DNA of 64,000 bases from Bacteroidota bacterium (GTDB taxonomy: Bacteria; Bacteroidota; Ignavibacteria; UBA10030; UBA8401), in assembly GCA_041658205.1 (NCBI GenBank), contig JBBAAO010000001.1, positions 1,736,001 through 1,800,000 on the forward strand. The letters run 5' to 3'. Of the stretch, positions 1 to 8,939 are shown in pieces. The position numbers and the translations under genes are program-made. The notes beneath the pieces were generated by a model that was not told where the DNA came from, did no database searches, and saw only the letters and a list, made by a program, of their open reading frames with translations. The stretch's first letter is position 1. Each line of letters opens with the position of its first letter.

Positions 1-1793
1 CACTCCTCCTTATCATCCCATCGTAACTCTTTTTTAAGTTCTATTTGTTCGGAAAACGTTGTAAGTATATCTTCTTTTGAGATTGGTTCTGCAGAAAAGA
101 TTTTAATATCGCTACCCACACCGTCCACTTCACCAACAGCAAGGTATTCTTCCTTTGCAAGTACACTTCCTTTCGGCAGCGATGCCACCATATTTCCGGC
201 AAGTTGATATCGTTCGCTGGATTTTCGTTTAGCAATTCGTTCAGGATAAGCCAACCCAAGCAAAAGTCCGAGACGATCATACTGATGCTTTGAATGTCCT
301 CGATTCAGACCAAGCATACGCATTAGCCGTGTTGATTGGTCACGAATCCGTTGGATTGAAGATCCTTCAGATTTTCTACCTTCTTTGAATATTACATAAC
401 GGGAATAAAGATCGATATCGGCATCATTTTTCCCACGCAAAATATCTTTTTCATCCAGCAATGCTGCAAGTTCACACGCAAGTTCACCACATTGAAGTTC
501 TTTCCCTTTGATCAACATATGGGCATATCGGGGATGGAGAGGAAGTGAAGACATCAATTTACCATGCGCAGTAAGATTTCCACTCTTATCCAATGCACCG
601 AGATATTGCAACAACTCTCGCGCTTGTAATAGATGTGCAGCCGGCGGTCGATCGAGGAACTGTAAATGAACTCCTTCTCCGTCTCCCCATTGTGCAAGTT
701 CCATCGCCAGCGGGGCGAGATCTGCAATGATGATTTCCGGCTGAGAATATTTCGGGAGATTGGTGTGATGATGTTCCGTCCATAGACGGTAACATACTCC
801 TGACTGCTCTCTTCCTGCACGCCCTTTTCGTTGTTCTGCGGAGGCTAGTGAAACAGAGGTTGTAACAAGACCAGACATTCCTCTGCGCGCATCAAATGTT
901 GCGCTGCGCGATAATCCAGAATCGATGACAATGCGGACACCGTTAATGGTAAGACTCGTTTCAGCAATATTGGTTGAGAGAATAACTTTTCGTTTTCCAG
1001 TTTTTGATGGATGCAAAGCAGCTCGTTGTTTCTCCGGCGATGCATCACCAAACAGTAAATGGATATTCACTTCGGCAGGAAGCTCTTTTTGTTCAAGAAG
1101 AGATTCCACTTTTCTTATTTCCCGCTGTCCCGGCAAAAACACCAATACATCTCCTTCCTCTTCTCGGAGAACCCTGCTAATTGTATTTGTAACTAATTGT
1201 TCAACAGGTCCATCGTTCTTCTGCGGCAAATAATGGACAACTACTGGAAAGCTTCTCCCTTCACTTTTAACAATGGGTGCGCTGCCTAATAATAATGAGA
1301 CCGAATGTACATCAATAGTTGCAGACATCACCACAATTTTAAGATCAGGGCGCAAATGGTTCTGAACATCAAGCGTCAGTGCAAGACCAAGATCAGCATG
1401 AATACTTCGCTCATGGAATTCGTCAAAAATAATCAATCCAACACCAGGCAGTGATGCATCTTCCTGCAGCATCCTCGTCAATAGACCTTCCGTCACTACT
1501 ACCAGTCGTGTTGATTTCCCAATGGCACTTTCACCCCGTATTCTATAACCAATCGTCTCTCCGACCTTTTCACCGCGCTGTTCAGCCATATACTCAGCAG
1601 AACGTATCGCCGCAAGTCTTCGCGGTTCGAGCATGATGATCTTTTTCCCCTCTAGCCATTGTTCATTGAGCAGAGAAATAGGTACGCGTGTCGTTTTCCC
1701 CGCTCCCGGTTCTGCGGAAAGGACAACGTTCCTGTTCTTTTCAATTGTCGAACGAAGTTGAGGAAGAATAATATCGATGGGAAGAGGATTCAC
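1..1793 (-). CDS. hrpB: ATP-dependent RNA helicase HrpB, C-terminus beyond the left edge
   Basis: DEAH-box helicase of the HrpB type; about 597 residues of a protein that is usually about 800 are visible, and the C-terminus lies outside the window. The translated minus strand shows Walker A (SAEPGAGKTTRVP), the DEAH-box variant DEFHER, motif III (VVMSATID), then helicase motifs V and VI (NIAETSLTI, EQRKGRAGREQSG). The N-terminus reads NPLPIDIILPQL, as is usual for HrpB. No ATG is in frame near this point; GTG at 1793 (or TTG at 1799) is the most likely start, without a strong Shine-Dalgarno site. The cellular role of HrpB is poorly defined in bacteria. The family call is firm; the exact start is not. 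Confidence 0.9.
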   Translation of the reverse strand, partial: MNPLPIDIILPQLRSTIEKNRNVVLSAEPGAGKTTRVPISLLNEQWLEGKKIIMLEPRRLAAIRSAEYMAEQRGEKVGETIGYRIRGESAIGKSTRLVVVTEGLLTRMLQEDASLPGVGLIIFDEFHERSIHADLGLALTLDVQNHLRPDLKIVVMSATIDVHSVSLLLGSAPIVKSEGRSFPVVVHYLPQKNDGPVEQLVTNTISRVLREEEGDVLVFLPGQREIRKVESLLEQKELPAEVNIHLLFGDASPEKQRAALHPSKTGKRKVILSTNIAETSLTINGVRIVIDSGLSRSATFDARRGMSGLVTTSVSLASAEQRKGRAGREQSGVCYRLWTEHHHTNLPKYSQPEIIIADLAPLAMELAQWGDGEGVHLQFLDRPPAAHLLQARELLQYLGALDKSGNLTAHGKLMSSLPLHPRYAHMLIKGKELQCGELACELAALLDEKDILRGKNDADIDLYSRYVIFKEGRKSEGSSIQRIRDQSTRLMRMLGLNRGHSKHQYDRLGLLLGLAYPERIAKRKSSERYQLAGNMVASLPKGSVLAKEEYLAVGEVDGVGSDIKIFSAEPISKEDILTTFSEQIELKKELRWDDKEE

Positions 1794-1852
1794 TGACAAA
1801 AGATAGGAATTATTTCTGCCGCAAAAAAATTTTTGTATGCCGTAATCAAAAA

Positions 1853-1876
1853 AAAATCCTGCCGAGGCAGGATTTT
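1853..1876 (-). terminator. Rho-independent terminator after the RRM gene
   Basis: A GC-rich stem (AATCCTGCC pairing with GGCAGGATT) is followed on the minus strand by a run of T. It lies just downstream of the RRM protein stop codon, between that gene and hrpB, so hrpB probably needs its own promoter or read-through. Confidence 0.8.
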
Positions 1877-1899
1877 AGTATTTCGATGTAGTGATAAGA

Positions 1900-2223
1900 T
1901 TAATATCGGCGATTTCCGCCGCTTCGTCCACCACGATTACCACCACCTCCGCCGCTAAAACCACCGCGTGAAGAATTCTCTGTTTTTGGTCTGGCTTCGT
2001 TCACATCCATTGTCCGTCCCATAAATTCTTTTCCGTGTAAAGCAGCAATTGCAGCTTCTGCTTCAGCTTTTTTCATAAACTCTACAAAGCCAAAACCTTT
2101 GGAAACATTGTTCGATCGATCTCTGATGACCGTTACTTCGCCAAGTTCGCCAAATGGTTGAAATGCTTCTTGTAAATTTTCTTTTGTTACTTCCCGATCC
2201 AAATTCCCTACATACAGTTTCAC
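1900..2223 (-). CDS. Single-RRM RNA-binding protein with glycine-rich tail
   Basis: A 107-aa protein with one RNA recognition motif over about residues 1-80: RNP2 is LYVGNL (residues 3-8) and RNP1 is KGFGFVEF (about 42-49). The tail is rich in Gly, Arg and Asn, as in the cyanobacterial and Bacteroidota Rbp family of small RRM proteins, which are often cold-induced and bind single-stranded RNA. It is monocistronic: a terminator follows and a repeat-rich spacer precedes it. The RNP motifs are intact, so RNA binding is expected. The targets cannot be read from the sequence. Confidence 0.93.
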   Translation of the reverse strand: MKLYVGNLDREVTKENLQEAFQPFGELGEVTVIRDRSNNVSKGFGFVEFMKKAEAEAAIAALHGKEFMGRTMDVNEARPKTENSSRGGFSGGGGGNRGGRSGGNRRY

Positions 2224-2379
2224 GTTGAGCTCCTAATGATATTGATTAAATGTAACATTCTGCTTTAATAACATACAATTAATAACATTAGTAACCTATG
2301 ATTCATTTTGGAAATTCAAATTCTCTCTTTTTGCTCAACACTTTTCATTATTACACTGACCAGAATCTGTATTCCCCCT

Positions 2380-2441
2380 TCATTCAAATGGAGTCCCGTT
2401 CTTGGTAACGGCCGAACTTGTTCGCCGAAGTCGGAGAATCT
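2380..2441. repeat. Dispersed repeat, GGAGTCCCG family
   Basis: One copy of a roughly 60-bp element starting GGAGTCCCGTT and ending GGAGAATCT. The middle contains the inverted pair CCCGTT/AACGG. Related copies are found at about 6523-6586, 6655-6716 and 6777-6830, and a shorter relative at 21461. The element is noncoding and looks like a small dispersed palindromic repeat. Confidence 0.7.
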
Positions 2442-2462
2442 AATCATAAGTAATTAACCGTA

Positions 2463-3190
2463 CCTCAGACACTTCGCTTCGCTCAGTGTAACAATTCACT
2501 GGTCATTCTGACTTCCGACGCTTTTTGTCGTGACTCAATATCTGAACGTATTAGAATAAGTTCCTAAGTTTTCAATTTCTTATTCGCGAAAATCCGTTTC
2601 TTCTGTGTCATCCGTGTTCTATTTTCCTAATATTACCTCAGACACTTCGCTTCGCTCAGTGTAACAACTCACTGGTCATTCTGACTTCCGACGCTTTTTG
2701 TCGTGACTCAATATCTGAAGGTATTAGAATAAGTTCCTAAGTTTTTCAATTTCTTATCTGCGAAAATTTGTCTCTTCTGTGTCATCCGCGTTCTATTTTC
2801 CTAATATTACTTCAGACTCTTCGCTTCGCTCAGTGTAACAATTCACTGGTCATTCTGACTTCCGACGCTTTTTGTCGTGACTCAATATCTGAAGGTATTA
2901 GAATAAGTTTCTAAGTTTTTCAATTTCTTATCCACGAAAATCCGTTTCTTCTGTGTCATCCGTGTTCTATTTTCCTAATATTACTTCAGACTCTTCGCTT
3001 CGCTCAGTGTAACAACTCACTGGTCATTCTGACTTCCGACGCTTTTTTGTCGTGACTCAATATCTGAAGGTATTAGAATAAGTTCCTAAGTTTTTCAATT
3101 TCTTATCCACGAAAATCCGTTTCTTCTGTGTCATCCGTGTTCTATTTTCCTAATATTACCTCAGACACTTCGCTTCGCTCAGTGTGACAA
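2463..3190. repeat. Tandem repeat, four units of 173-175 bp plus a partial fifth
   Basis: The block beginning CCTCAGAC(A/T)CTTCGCTTCG starts at 2463, 2636, 2810, 2984 and 3159, giving four full units and the head of a fifth. Units differ by a few substitutions and single-base indels. Each contains the inverted pair ACACT/AGTGT around a TTCGCTTCG core and a small CGAC/GTCG hairpin. Single partial copies of the head also occur at about 6604 and 6917. No reading frame or conserved peptide is seen in the unit. The 2224-3232 spacer holds no gene. Confidence 0.9.
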
Positions 3191-3232
3191 CATTTTACAC
3201 TTCCCAATCATCAGCATTCTATCCTTGGATCC

Positions 3233-3259
3233 AAAAAAAAATCCCGCATTCGCGGGATT
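3233..3259 (-). terminator. Rho-independent terminator of the three-gene lipoprotein operon
   Basis: A 7-bp stem ATCCCGC/GCGGGAT with loop ATTC is followed on the minus strand by a run of about nine T. It lies a few bases after the stop of the copper-monooxygenase-like gene and closes the operon. Confidence 0.85.
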
Positions 3260-3264
3260 CAATG

Positions 3265-4227
3265 TTACCAACCTTGATCAATATCGTAAATTGTCTTACC
3301 ATCCGCCGGCGCCGGCCAGAAGAAGAGGAACAGATTTGAGTGCTCCTCGTTCAGAACATGAGGACCCATTTTGACGGTGTCATTCGTTGAATTGTAATAT
3401 GAAGTGTAATACGCAATCTGCTGATTTTTTGGTAATACATAACCGGTTGAAGGATATTCTGGTGCACCAAATACTTTAATAGGCGGTTCACTCCAAGCAG
3501 TATTGCGATAAATTTCTTTAAAATTAGCTTCGTAATGCTGTGCCCAGAAACTGACTCCACGGCTGTGAAAATGTCCGGTCATTGCGAGAATATTAATATC
3601 GTTTGGAATTTTTTTAACAAACTTCCGAACGGTCAAAGAATCCTTCGGAGGAATATTGATTAATGTATTGCTCGCAAAAATAAGACCCACTTCATTCGTG
3701 ACCTGCGATTTCGGAATTGTCCAAAAATTGATCAACACTTTTCCTCTTCCATTCGGTGAAAGCTGCGAACCCCCGTTAACATAATGGGTTTGAATCAATA
3801 GCTGCTGCTTTCCTTTTAATTTGATCGCAATTCCCGGCGGAAGCTGCCAGACGAAATTTTCTTTCTGCGAAGCAGCAAACATATTCCACATAGTATAGTC
3901 CACGGATTTAAAGGTTTCATCATACGTTCCATCGGTCTTTTTTACCGAATCAGTCCGGAACACGTTGCAGTGATGACTTCCGGGGTTGTATGAAAATTGC
4001 ACTTTCGTGATGTAGATATCGGAATCTGAGGGAAGCGTTGTATAATAATTCCGCTGCAGTTCCTCACCGGCTTTAACGGTAAATGGTGCTATACTGACCT
4101 GCACACCCTGCCCTGCCGGCGGAGGTGCTAGATGCACATCGCTTGCGGATGGATCGGGTTCAACGGGTGTTTCCCGTTTACACGAGAACAGCAGAGTCAA
4201 CAACAGTATGGAAAGATATTTCTTCAT
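3265..4227 (-). CDS. Lipoprotein resembling copper type II ascorbate-dependent monooxygenase
   Basis: A 320-aa protein with a lipoprotein signal (LLLTLLFSC, lipobox Cys16), so probably anchored in the outer membrane or periplasm. It shows the spaced histidine pattern of the PHM/dopamine-hydroxylase fold: HHCNVF near residue 86, QTHYVN near 146 and GHFHSRG near 218, followed by a C-terminal stretch with H and M ligand candidates (MGPHVLNEEHSN). Bacterial members with this fold are mostly uncharacterised. It is third in an operon after a cytochrome-like lipoprotein (8-bp gap) and a UnbV/T9SS protein. The fold call rests on motif spacing only. It could also be a non-catalytic copper-binding relative. 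Confidence 0.6.
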   Translation of the reverse strand: MKKYLSILLLTLLFSCKRETPVEPDPSASDVHLAPPPAGQGVQVSIAPFTVKAGEELQRNYYTTLPSDSDIYITKVQFSYNPGSHHCNVFRTDSVKKTDGTYDETFKSVDYTMWNMFAASQKENFVWQLPPGIAIKLKGKQQLLIQTHYVNGGSQLSPNGRGKVLINFWTIPKSQVTNEVGLIFASNTLINIPPKDSLTVRKFVKKIPNDINILAMTGHFHSRGVSFWAQHYEANFKEIYRNTAWSEPPIKVFGAPEYPSTGYVLPKNQQIAYYTSYYNSTNDTVKMGPHVLNEEHSNLFLFFWPAPADGKTIYDIDQGW

Positions 4228-4235
4228 AGGTACCC

Positions 4236-4670
4236 TTAATTGTTTTTTGCTCCTTCAGCAATCCATTGCCGGATTGCAGCGATTTCATTTTGTGACAGTG
4301 AAATACCGGCTTGCGGCATTCTATCCCCCTGCCCTTGGCCCGGCGAAGTGATCTTAATATACAAAAAGCTCGAATCCGGCGAATTTGGTTTTACCCGATA
4401 AAACGGCGGCAAATTTTTTTTGTCTTCAACACTCCGAACATTCACCAAATTATCGTACGATGAACCTTTACTCAAATTTAGTCCCGCCTTGGCACTGGCA
4501 CCATGGCAACTCTGCAGTGCGCAGTTTGTAAAAATAATTGCTTGAATACTCGTGAATGTAGGCTCAACAGTCTTTGCAGTAATGGTCTCTTCTTCATTAC
4601 ATCCACCAAAAAGCAAAAGAAAAAATAAGAATACGAATGCTTTTTCAGAAAAAAAATTAAGGTATCGCAT
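4236..4670 (-). CDS. Cytochrome c-like lipoprotein with a CX4CH site
   Basis: A 144-aa exported protein: hydrophobic leader with lipobox Cys24 (LLLFGGC), then a domain with NCALQSCHG near residues 49-57. The spacing is C-x4-C-H rather than the usual CXXCH. This variant is common in small planctomycete-type cytochrome domains that start 'IF..NC....CHG' and end with a MP....L....I..I..WI pattern, which is also seen here (DRMPQAG, IAAIRQWI). The Met would be the distal ligand. It lies between a UnbV-domain protein (2-bp gap) and a copper-monooxygenase-like lipoprotein, suggesting a shared electron-transfer role. Heme attachment through CX4CH is inferred. Confidence 0.65.
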   Translation of the reverse strand: MRYLNFFSEKAFVFLFFLLLFGGCNEEETITAKTVEPTFTSIQAIIFTNCALQSCHGASAKAGLNLSKGSSYDNLVNVRSVEDKKNLPPFYRVKPNSPDSSFLYIKITSPGQGQGDRMPQAGISLSQNEIAAIRQWIAEGAKNN

Positions 4671-4672
4671 CT

Positions 4673-6442
4673 CTATTTTAAATACACCATTTTTTTTGTT
4701 TCATGAAAATCCCCCGTTTGCATTCTATAATAATAGATTCCGGTCGGTAATAGTGATGCATCAAACGAAACGCTATGATACCCTGACTCTTTGATAGTAT
4801 TCACGACCGTTTGCTTCGTTCTTCCAAGTATATCAAAAATTATTATTGAAACAAATCCTCCCTGTTTCATCTGATATGATATGGTCGTTGATGGGTTAAA
4901 CGGATTGGGAAAGTTTTGTCCTAACGAATATCCATCAGGAATTGTATTATGCTCTTTATCGGGAACAGCGGTAACCAAAGAACTTCCCTCCGTCAGACGA
5001 TAATTGACATTCACACCCACAGTAGTAAATTTTTGGATATTATTCTTCGACCACATAATCTCTAACGTATCAATCGTTGTAAGACTACCTAAACCAAAAT
5101 GAAGCACTGGACTCATTTGCGAAGCATATCCGTTCCCCGCTGTCACTCGCTCTGTTTGCCTTTTTCCGCCAGCAACCACCGTTACCTTGGCTCCGACTGC
5201 CATCGCGTTGATTGATACTCCTGTTAATGAAAGTTTGAACCAATTACCTGATTTCTGTTTTGTATTCAGAAGTAATTTATTATTCCCATCTGTTGCCGAT
5301 GCCACCATATCAATATATCCATCATTGTTGAAATCCCCGGCAGCAAGACCATAAAAGCTGTAGGGATAATTCAACTGATACTGAGCACTCTTTTCTAGAA
5401 ATGTGCCGTTCGCAAACTCGTAATAGAGATTAGCCAGTCCGTTGAATCCATACGTATTAATCATATAGAGATCATTATCCATATCATTATCAAAATCTTC
5501 CCAAACAATTCCCCAGGACATTCCGTTTAACTGCACCCCAAGCGACTCGGCAACATTTTTATAAACGCCATTCGATTGTCGTTTATACAAACCCCCTTTT
5601 CCAATTCGTGTAATGTATACCTCTTCCCATCCATCAAAATCAAAATCCTTCCAATAGACTCCCATAGAATTCCCCGCGCCGTAATCGTGTAATCCAGTCA
5701 AATGTGAAACATCGGTAAATGTCCCATCGCCATTATTGGAGAATAAATTGCTTTCCAGAAATCCGTCATGAACTTTGTAAATATCCAGATCACCGTCATT
5801 ATCATAATCAATGAATGTCACTTGCATCGGTGATGTATCTGCGGCACCCGCAATGCCCGCTTTTGTTGTCACATCTTGAAATAAGATTGTGGATCCATTT
5901 GAAATGTTTTTATATAAATGATCCGGTTCTGGATATTCGGTCGCCAGAAAAAGGTCAAGTGTACCGTCATTATTGTAATCTCCAAACGCTGCTATAGCGG
6001 CAGTCGAAACAAAATTGATTCCGCAATCCGTAGATTGATCTTGAAACGTCCCATCTTTTTTATTTATGAATAAATGACAGCGCCCTTGCCCGTACGCTTC
6101 TGCTAAAAAAAGATCGACATACCCATCATTATTGATATCCCCCCACACTCCGGATTTATAACTTCCAAATATTTTCAGTTTAGCGGCTGATGTCACATTC
6201 GTAAATGTTCCATTTTTATTGTTCTTCAAAAGAACGCAAAATGAAGTATCGGCAGTGTATGTCTGCGCAATGTTCGCAAAAAAGATATCGTCCCATCCAT
6301 CCTTATCAAAGTCAATCACGGACACACCATGATTGCCATAATACGTGGATGCTAATGGCAATCCTGAGGATTGGTCAGAAAATAGGCTTTGTTGTCCAAA
6401 AAGAGGAAGCGAAAAAATTAATATGAAGAAGTGAGTTTTCAT
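4673..6442 (-). CDS. Secreted FG-GAP/VCBS repeat protein with ASPIC/UnbV domain and T9SS sorting tail
   Basis: A 589-aa protein. A signal peptide (about 1-16) precedes many calcium-loop-like FG-GAP/VCBS repeats of the form DxDxDGxxD (for example DFDKDGWDD, DYDNDGDLD, DFNNDGYID), which predict a beta-propeller. An ASPIC/UnbV domain follows (about 400-465; AVGAKVTV, LHFGLGSL). The C-terminal 80 residues are a type A T9SS sorting domain (NFPNPFNPSTTI, ending KKMVYLK). It should therefore be exported through the outer membrane and anchored or released at the surface. It is first in the operon with the cytochrome-like and copper-monooxygenase-like lipoproteins. Confidence 0.9.
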   Translation of the reverse strand: MKTHFFILIFSLPLFGQQSLFSDQSSGLPLASTYYGNHGVSVIDFDKDGWDDIFFANIAQTYTADTSFCVLLKNNKNGTFTNVTSAAKLKIFGSYKSGVWGDINNDGYVDLFLAEAYGQGRCHLFINKKDGTFQDQSTDCGINFVSTAAIAAFGDYNNDGTLDLFLATEYPEPDHLYKNISNGSTILFQDVTTKAGIAGAADTSPMQVTFIDYDNDGDLDIYKVHDGFLESNLFSNNGDGTFTDVSHLTGLHDYGAGNSMGVYWKDFDFDGWEEVYITRIGKGGLYKRQSNGVYKNVAESLGVQLNGMSWGIVWEDFDNDMDNDLYMINTYGFNGLANLYYEFANGTFLEKSAQYQLNYPYSFYGLAAGDFNNDGYIDMVASATDGNNKLLLNTKQKSGNWFKLSLTGVSINAMAVGAKVTVVAGGKRQTERVTAGNGYASQMSPVLHFGLGSLTTIDTLEIMWSKNNIQKFTTVGVNVNYRLTEGSSLVTAVPDKEHNTIPDGYSLGQNFPNPFNPSTTISYQMKQGGFVSIIIFDILGRTKQTVVNTIKESGYHSVSFDASLLPTGIYYYRMQTGDFHETKKMVYLK

Positions 6443-6952
6443 TGTTTACTACACTAAAAAAGAAAAATTACATGCCATTTTCAAGTGCGGTAAAAAATAT
6501 TACTCCTTATTATGGAGAATCTCGTCATTCTGATGGAGTCCCGTTTTTGGGGACGATCGAGCTTGTCCACTGAAGGAGGAGGATCTTAGCGTATTATAAA
6601 TCGTACCTCAGACACTTCGCTTCGCTCAGTGTAACAACACACTGATCATTCTCTGAAGGAGTCCCGTTATTTGGGACGACTGAACCTGTCCGCCGAAGGA
6701 GGAGAATCTGATCGTAACTATTTTTTTCTTATCAGCGTAAATCCATTCATTCCGTGTTATCCGTATTCTATCCCTTCGTCATTCTGAGGTCGTCTTGTTT
6801 TTAGACGACCGAAGAATCTGATCGTAACAGTGAATACTCATGAGTAAACATTTTCTATTCCTTATCCGCGTAAATCCGTGCCATCTGTGTCATCAGCGTT
6901 CTATTTCCTAAAATTACTTCAGACACTTCGCTTCGGTGAGTGAAACAATTTC
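6443..6952. repeat. Gene-free spacer filled with dispersed repeats
   Basis: This 510-bp spacer holds degenerate copies of elements found elsewhere in the window. GGAGTCCCG-family copies lie at about 6523-6586, 6655-6716 and 6777-6830. The head of the 174-bp tandem unit (CTCAGACACTTCGCTTCG) lies at about 6604-6648 and 6915-6945. Fragments of the 'TTATCCGCGTAAATCC' phrase lie near 6730 and 6860. No gene is seen. Confidence 0.75.
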
Positions 6953-7906
6953 TTATCCGTGTTCTATCCCCTTCCTCATTTTTGGGGAATCCTTCACTTT
7001 CGGAATCTGCTCCAATGGCTCATTAAATCGACGAGGAAAAATCATCTTATGCACAGGATGTGTAATAGACAGCACCGGCACTGTCACTCGACGCACCACT
7101 TCTTCCGTTGTATTGCCGATCTGAGTCCTTCTCATTCCCCGTGCACCGTGAGTGCCCATAACAATAAGATCAACTTTACGATCCTCTGCTACGTTGACAA
7201 TCGAATTGTCCGGTTCAACATCGCGCGTTGCAAATTGTTCTACTGCGATGGATTTGGCACGTTCGTCGTACGTAATCAGATCAGGGAATTGAATGCGTGA
7301 CAGATATTCTTCAGAGACAGAAAGATCGGTAATATGCAGCAGAATTAATTTTGCATGGAATGCCAATGCGAATGCAATGGCATATGGTAAGGAATAATTA
7401 CTGTATTCCGAAAAATCGGTTGGGACAAGAATGTTTTTTATGTCGCTAAAGGGATTTTCATTATCAGGTCGAAGCGTTATCACCGGCACACGACATAACC
7501 GCACGATTCGTTCCGCCGTTCTGCCAATAAGGTGCGGCGTTGAATTCCCTATTCCAAGGACAGATATGATCACCGCGGAATAATCAACCTCTTCTGCCTC
7601 TAACACAATCTCTTTATACGCCGCTCCAAATCTCACAACTGTCCTTACTCGGTCCTTGTCGATATTCAGCATCGTAATTATTTTTCGAAACTGTTCATCC
7701 GCAAATGCTGAGCTTTGCACGCGATGCTTCCGCTGCATTTCCGGATCGGATCCGAACGCCCCCAATGGGGTCTGTTCATACTCATCAACAAACAACAATG
7801 TCAGCGTCGCTTTATAGTGTTTGATAAAGAGCAACGCATATCGAATGGCAGCGATTGATGCTTCGGAAAAATCTGTCGGACAAAGGATGTTTTTAATCTT
7901 ATACAT
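6953..7906 (-). CDS. Tandem UspA-domain universal stress protein
   Basis: A 317-aa cytoplasmic protein made of two UspA domains. Domain 1 (about 1-148) starts IKNILCPTDFSEAS; domain 2 (about 154-290) starts IKNILVPTDFSEYS. Domain 2 has the ATP-binding loop G-2x-G-9x-(S/T) (GTHGARGMRRTQIGNTTEE); domain 1 has a shorter, less canonical loop, so the two domains may differ in nucleotide binding. About 30 polar residues follow domain 2. It is a single gene between repeat-rich spacers. The family is associated with stress and starvation survival; the specific role is not visible. Confidence 0.93.
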   Translation of the reverse strand: MYKIKNILCPTDFSEASIAAIRYALLFIKHYKATLTLLFVDEYEQTPLGAFGSDPEMQRKHRVQSSAFADEQFRKIITMLNIDKDRVRTVVRFGAAYKEIVLEAEEVDYSAVIISVLGIGNSTPHLIGRTAERIVRLCRVPVITLRPDNENPFSDIKNILVPTDFSEYSNYSLPYAIAFALAFHAKLILLHITDLSVSEEYLSRIQFPDLITYDERAKSIAVEQFATRDVEPDNSIVNVAEDRKVDLIVMGTHGARGMRRTQIGNTTEEVVRRVTVPVLSITHPVHKMIFPRRFNEPLEQIPKVKDSPKMRKGIEHG

Positions 7907-8147
7907 GACGAGTACCCCACAAATCGTCTTATATTAGGAAAGGAAAAGAGATGAAAACCGTATGACTTGCTATGAATAACGTACGTAAACCTCCTTCGGG
8001 AAACAATCTAAAGTGGAAGAAGATACATTGAATGCTTTATGAAACGTATCACTTGCTCCGATTTTCGTTGGATATGTATCTGTTCGCGCAATTGTTCTAG
8101 AGGATTTTTATTGGAGATGTAAATGGCGGATATTGAGATATGATTAT

Positions 8148-8480
8148 TTATGACCTCACAAAATGTTGCATCTCCGTTGGCAACTCAATTGATATTTCGA
8201 CCATACCGCCAATGGTTTTATTGGTAAACCATGGCGATTGATAAATAATCTTCTTCTTTCCCAATTTTTCAATGGTATAAATATTCGTTGTTCCTGAGGA
8301 TAATAATTCTTTCACTTTCGTCAACGCAGGTTCGGGATGACAGTCGAATAAACTTTTCCCAACAAGTTCTTTCCCTCCATCATTCTTAAATACTTCCTGG
8401 GATTTATCGTTCATATACACAATTGTTCCTTCTGTATCACAAACCGTCACTGCTGCATTAATTTCATCGAAGTAATTCAT
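8148..8480 (-). CDS. Small stand-alone PAS-domain protein
   Basis: A 110-aa protein consisting of a single PAS fold: NYFDEINAAVTVCDTEGTIVY at the N-terminus and a typical FDCHPEPAL segment. No output domain is fused, so it may act as a sensor that binds a partner. The reading frame opens upstream to 8546, but the extra 22 residues look unconserved and the ATG at 8480 gives the normal PAS start. No strong Shine-Dalgarno site is seen at either start. No neighbour hints at a partner. Confidence 0.75.
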   Translation of the reverse strand: MNYFDEINAAVTVCDTEGTIVYMNDKSQEVFKNDGGKELVGKSLFDCHPEPALTKVKELLSSGTTNIYTIEKLGKKKIIYQSPWFTNKTIGGMVEISIELPTEMQHFVRS

Positions 8481-8765
8481 AAAGTTTTTTTGGTTAATAA
8501 ATCTAAAACAATCATGATTCTTATTGCGCAAATGTAAACAGATCATTCGTACGAATCAACATGTCATGTTGAGACCCGCTTTAACGCTTTTCAACATTGC
8601 AGTACGAAACATCTGAACAAACAATCAGATTTCTCTCTCACTACCAGAGTGTTTCCCGAAGCTCGTTGGAAATAGATAGGTAGGTAGATAGGATAGTGCG
8701 CATCATTAAAAAATCTATTCAACAAATTTTCAACACATGGCACTTTTCGGCAGGCTTTAAAATAA

Positions 8766-8789
8766 AAATTGCCCAAAACTGGGCAATTT
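8766..8789 (-). terminator. Terminator after tRNA-Lys
   Basis: A 9-bp perfect stem AAATTGCCC/GGGCAATTT with a six-base loop, followed by T residues on the minus strand, a few bases beyond the tRNA 3' end. Confidence 0.8.
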
Positions 8790-8792
8790 CAG

Positions 8793-8864
8793 TGATCGCG
8801 GATGGTCTCGAACCATCGACCCTCTGCTTAAAAGGCAGATGCTCTACCGCTGAGCTACGCGATC
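8793..8864 (-). tRNA. tRNA-Lys (anticodon TTT)
   Basis: A full cloverleaf on the minus strand. The acceptor arm is GATCGCG/CGCGATC, the D arm is TAGCTCAGC, the anticodon stem TCTGC/GCAGA encloses the loop CTTTTAA (TTT), and the T arm contains GGTTCGAGACC. It is 72 nt to the discriminator A; CCA is not encoded. Confidence 0.95.
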
Positions 8865-8882
8865 AACTTTCTTAAAGTGTTT

Positions 8883-8913
8883 CAAATATAAGAAAAAAAA
8901 CCGCGTTTTGCAA
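8883..8913 (-). promoter_or_regulatory. Bacteroidota-type promoter of tRNA-Lys
   Basis: TTG at 8913-8911 and TATATTTG at 8890-8883, separated by 20 bp. This fits the -33/-7 pattern TTG...TAnnTTTG known from Bacteroidota. The tRNA starts 18 bp further on. Confidence 0.7.
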
Positions 8914-8939
8914 CGAACAAACAATGAATTTAGAATAAT

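Noticed and set aside
925..1233. Plus-strand 102-aa frame inside hrpB
   Set aside because: It is the opposite strand of the conserved helicase motifs and has no independent support.
2463..3190. CRISPR array
   Set aside because: The repeated unit is about 174 bp with no short direct repeat alternating with unique spacers, and no cas gene is nearby.
8591..8776. 61-aa frame on the minus strand beside tRNA-Lys
   Set aside because: It overlaps the tRNA terminator hairpin, and there is no ribosome site or family likeness.
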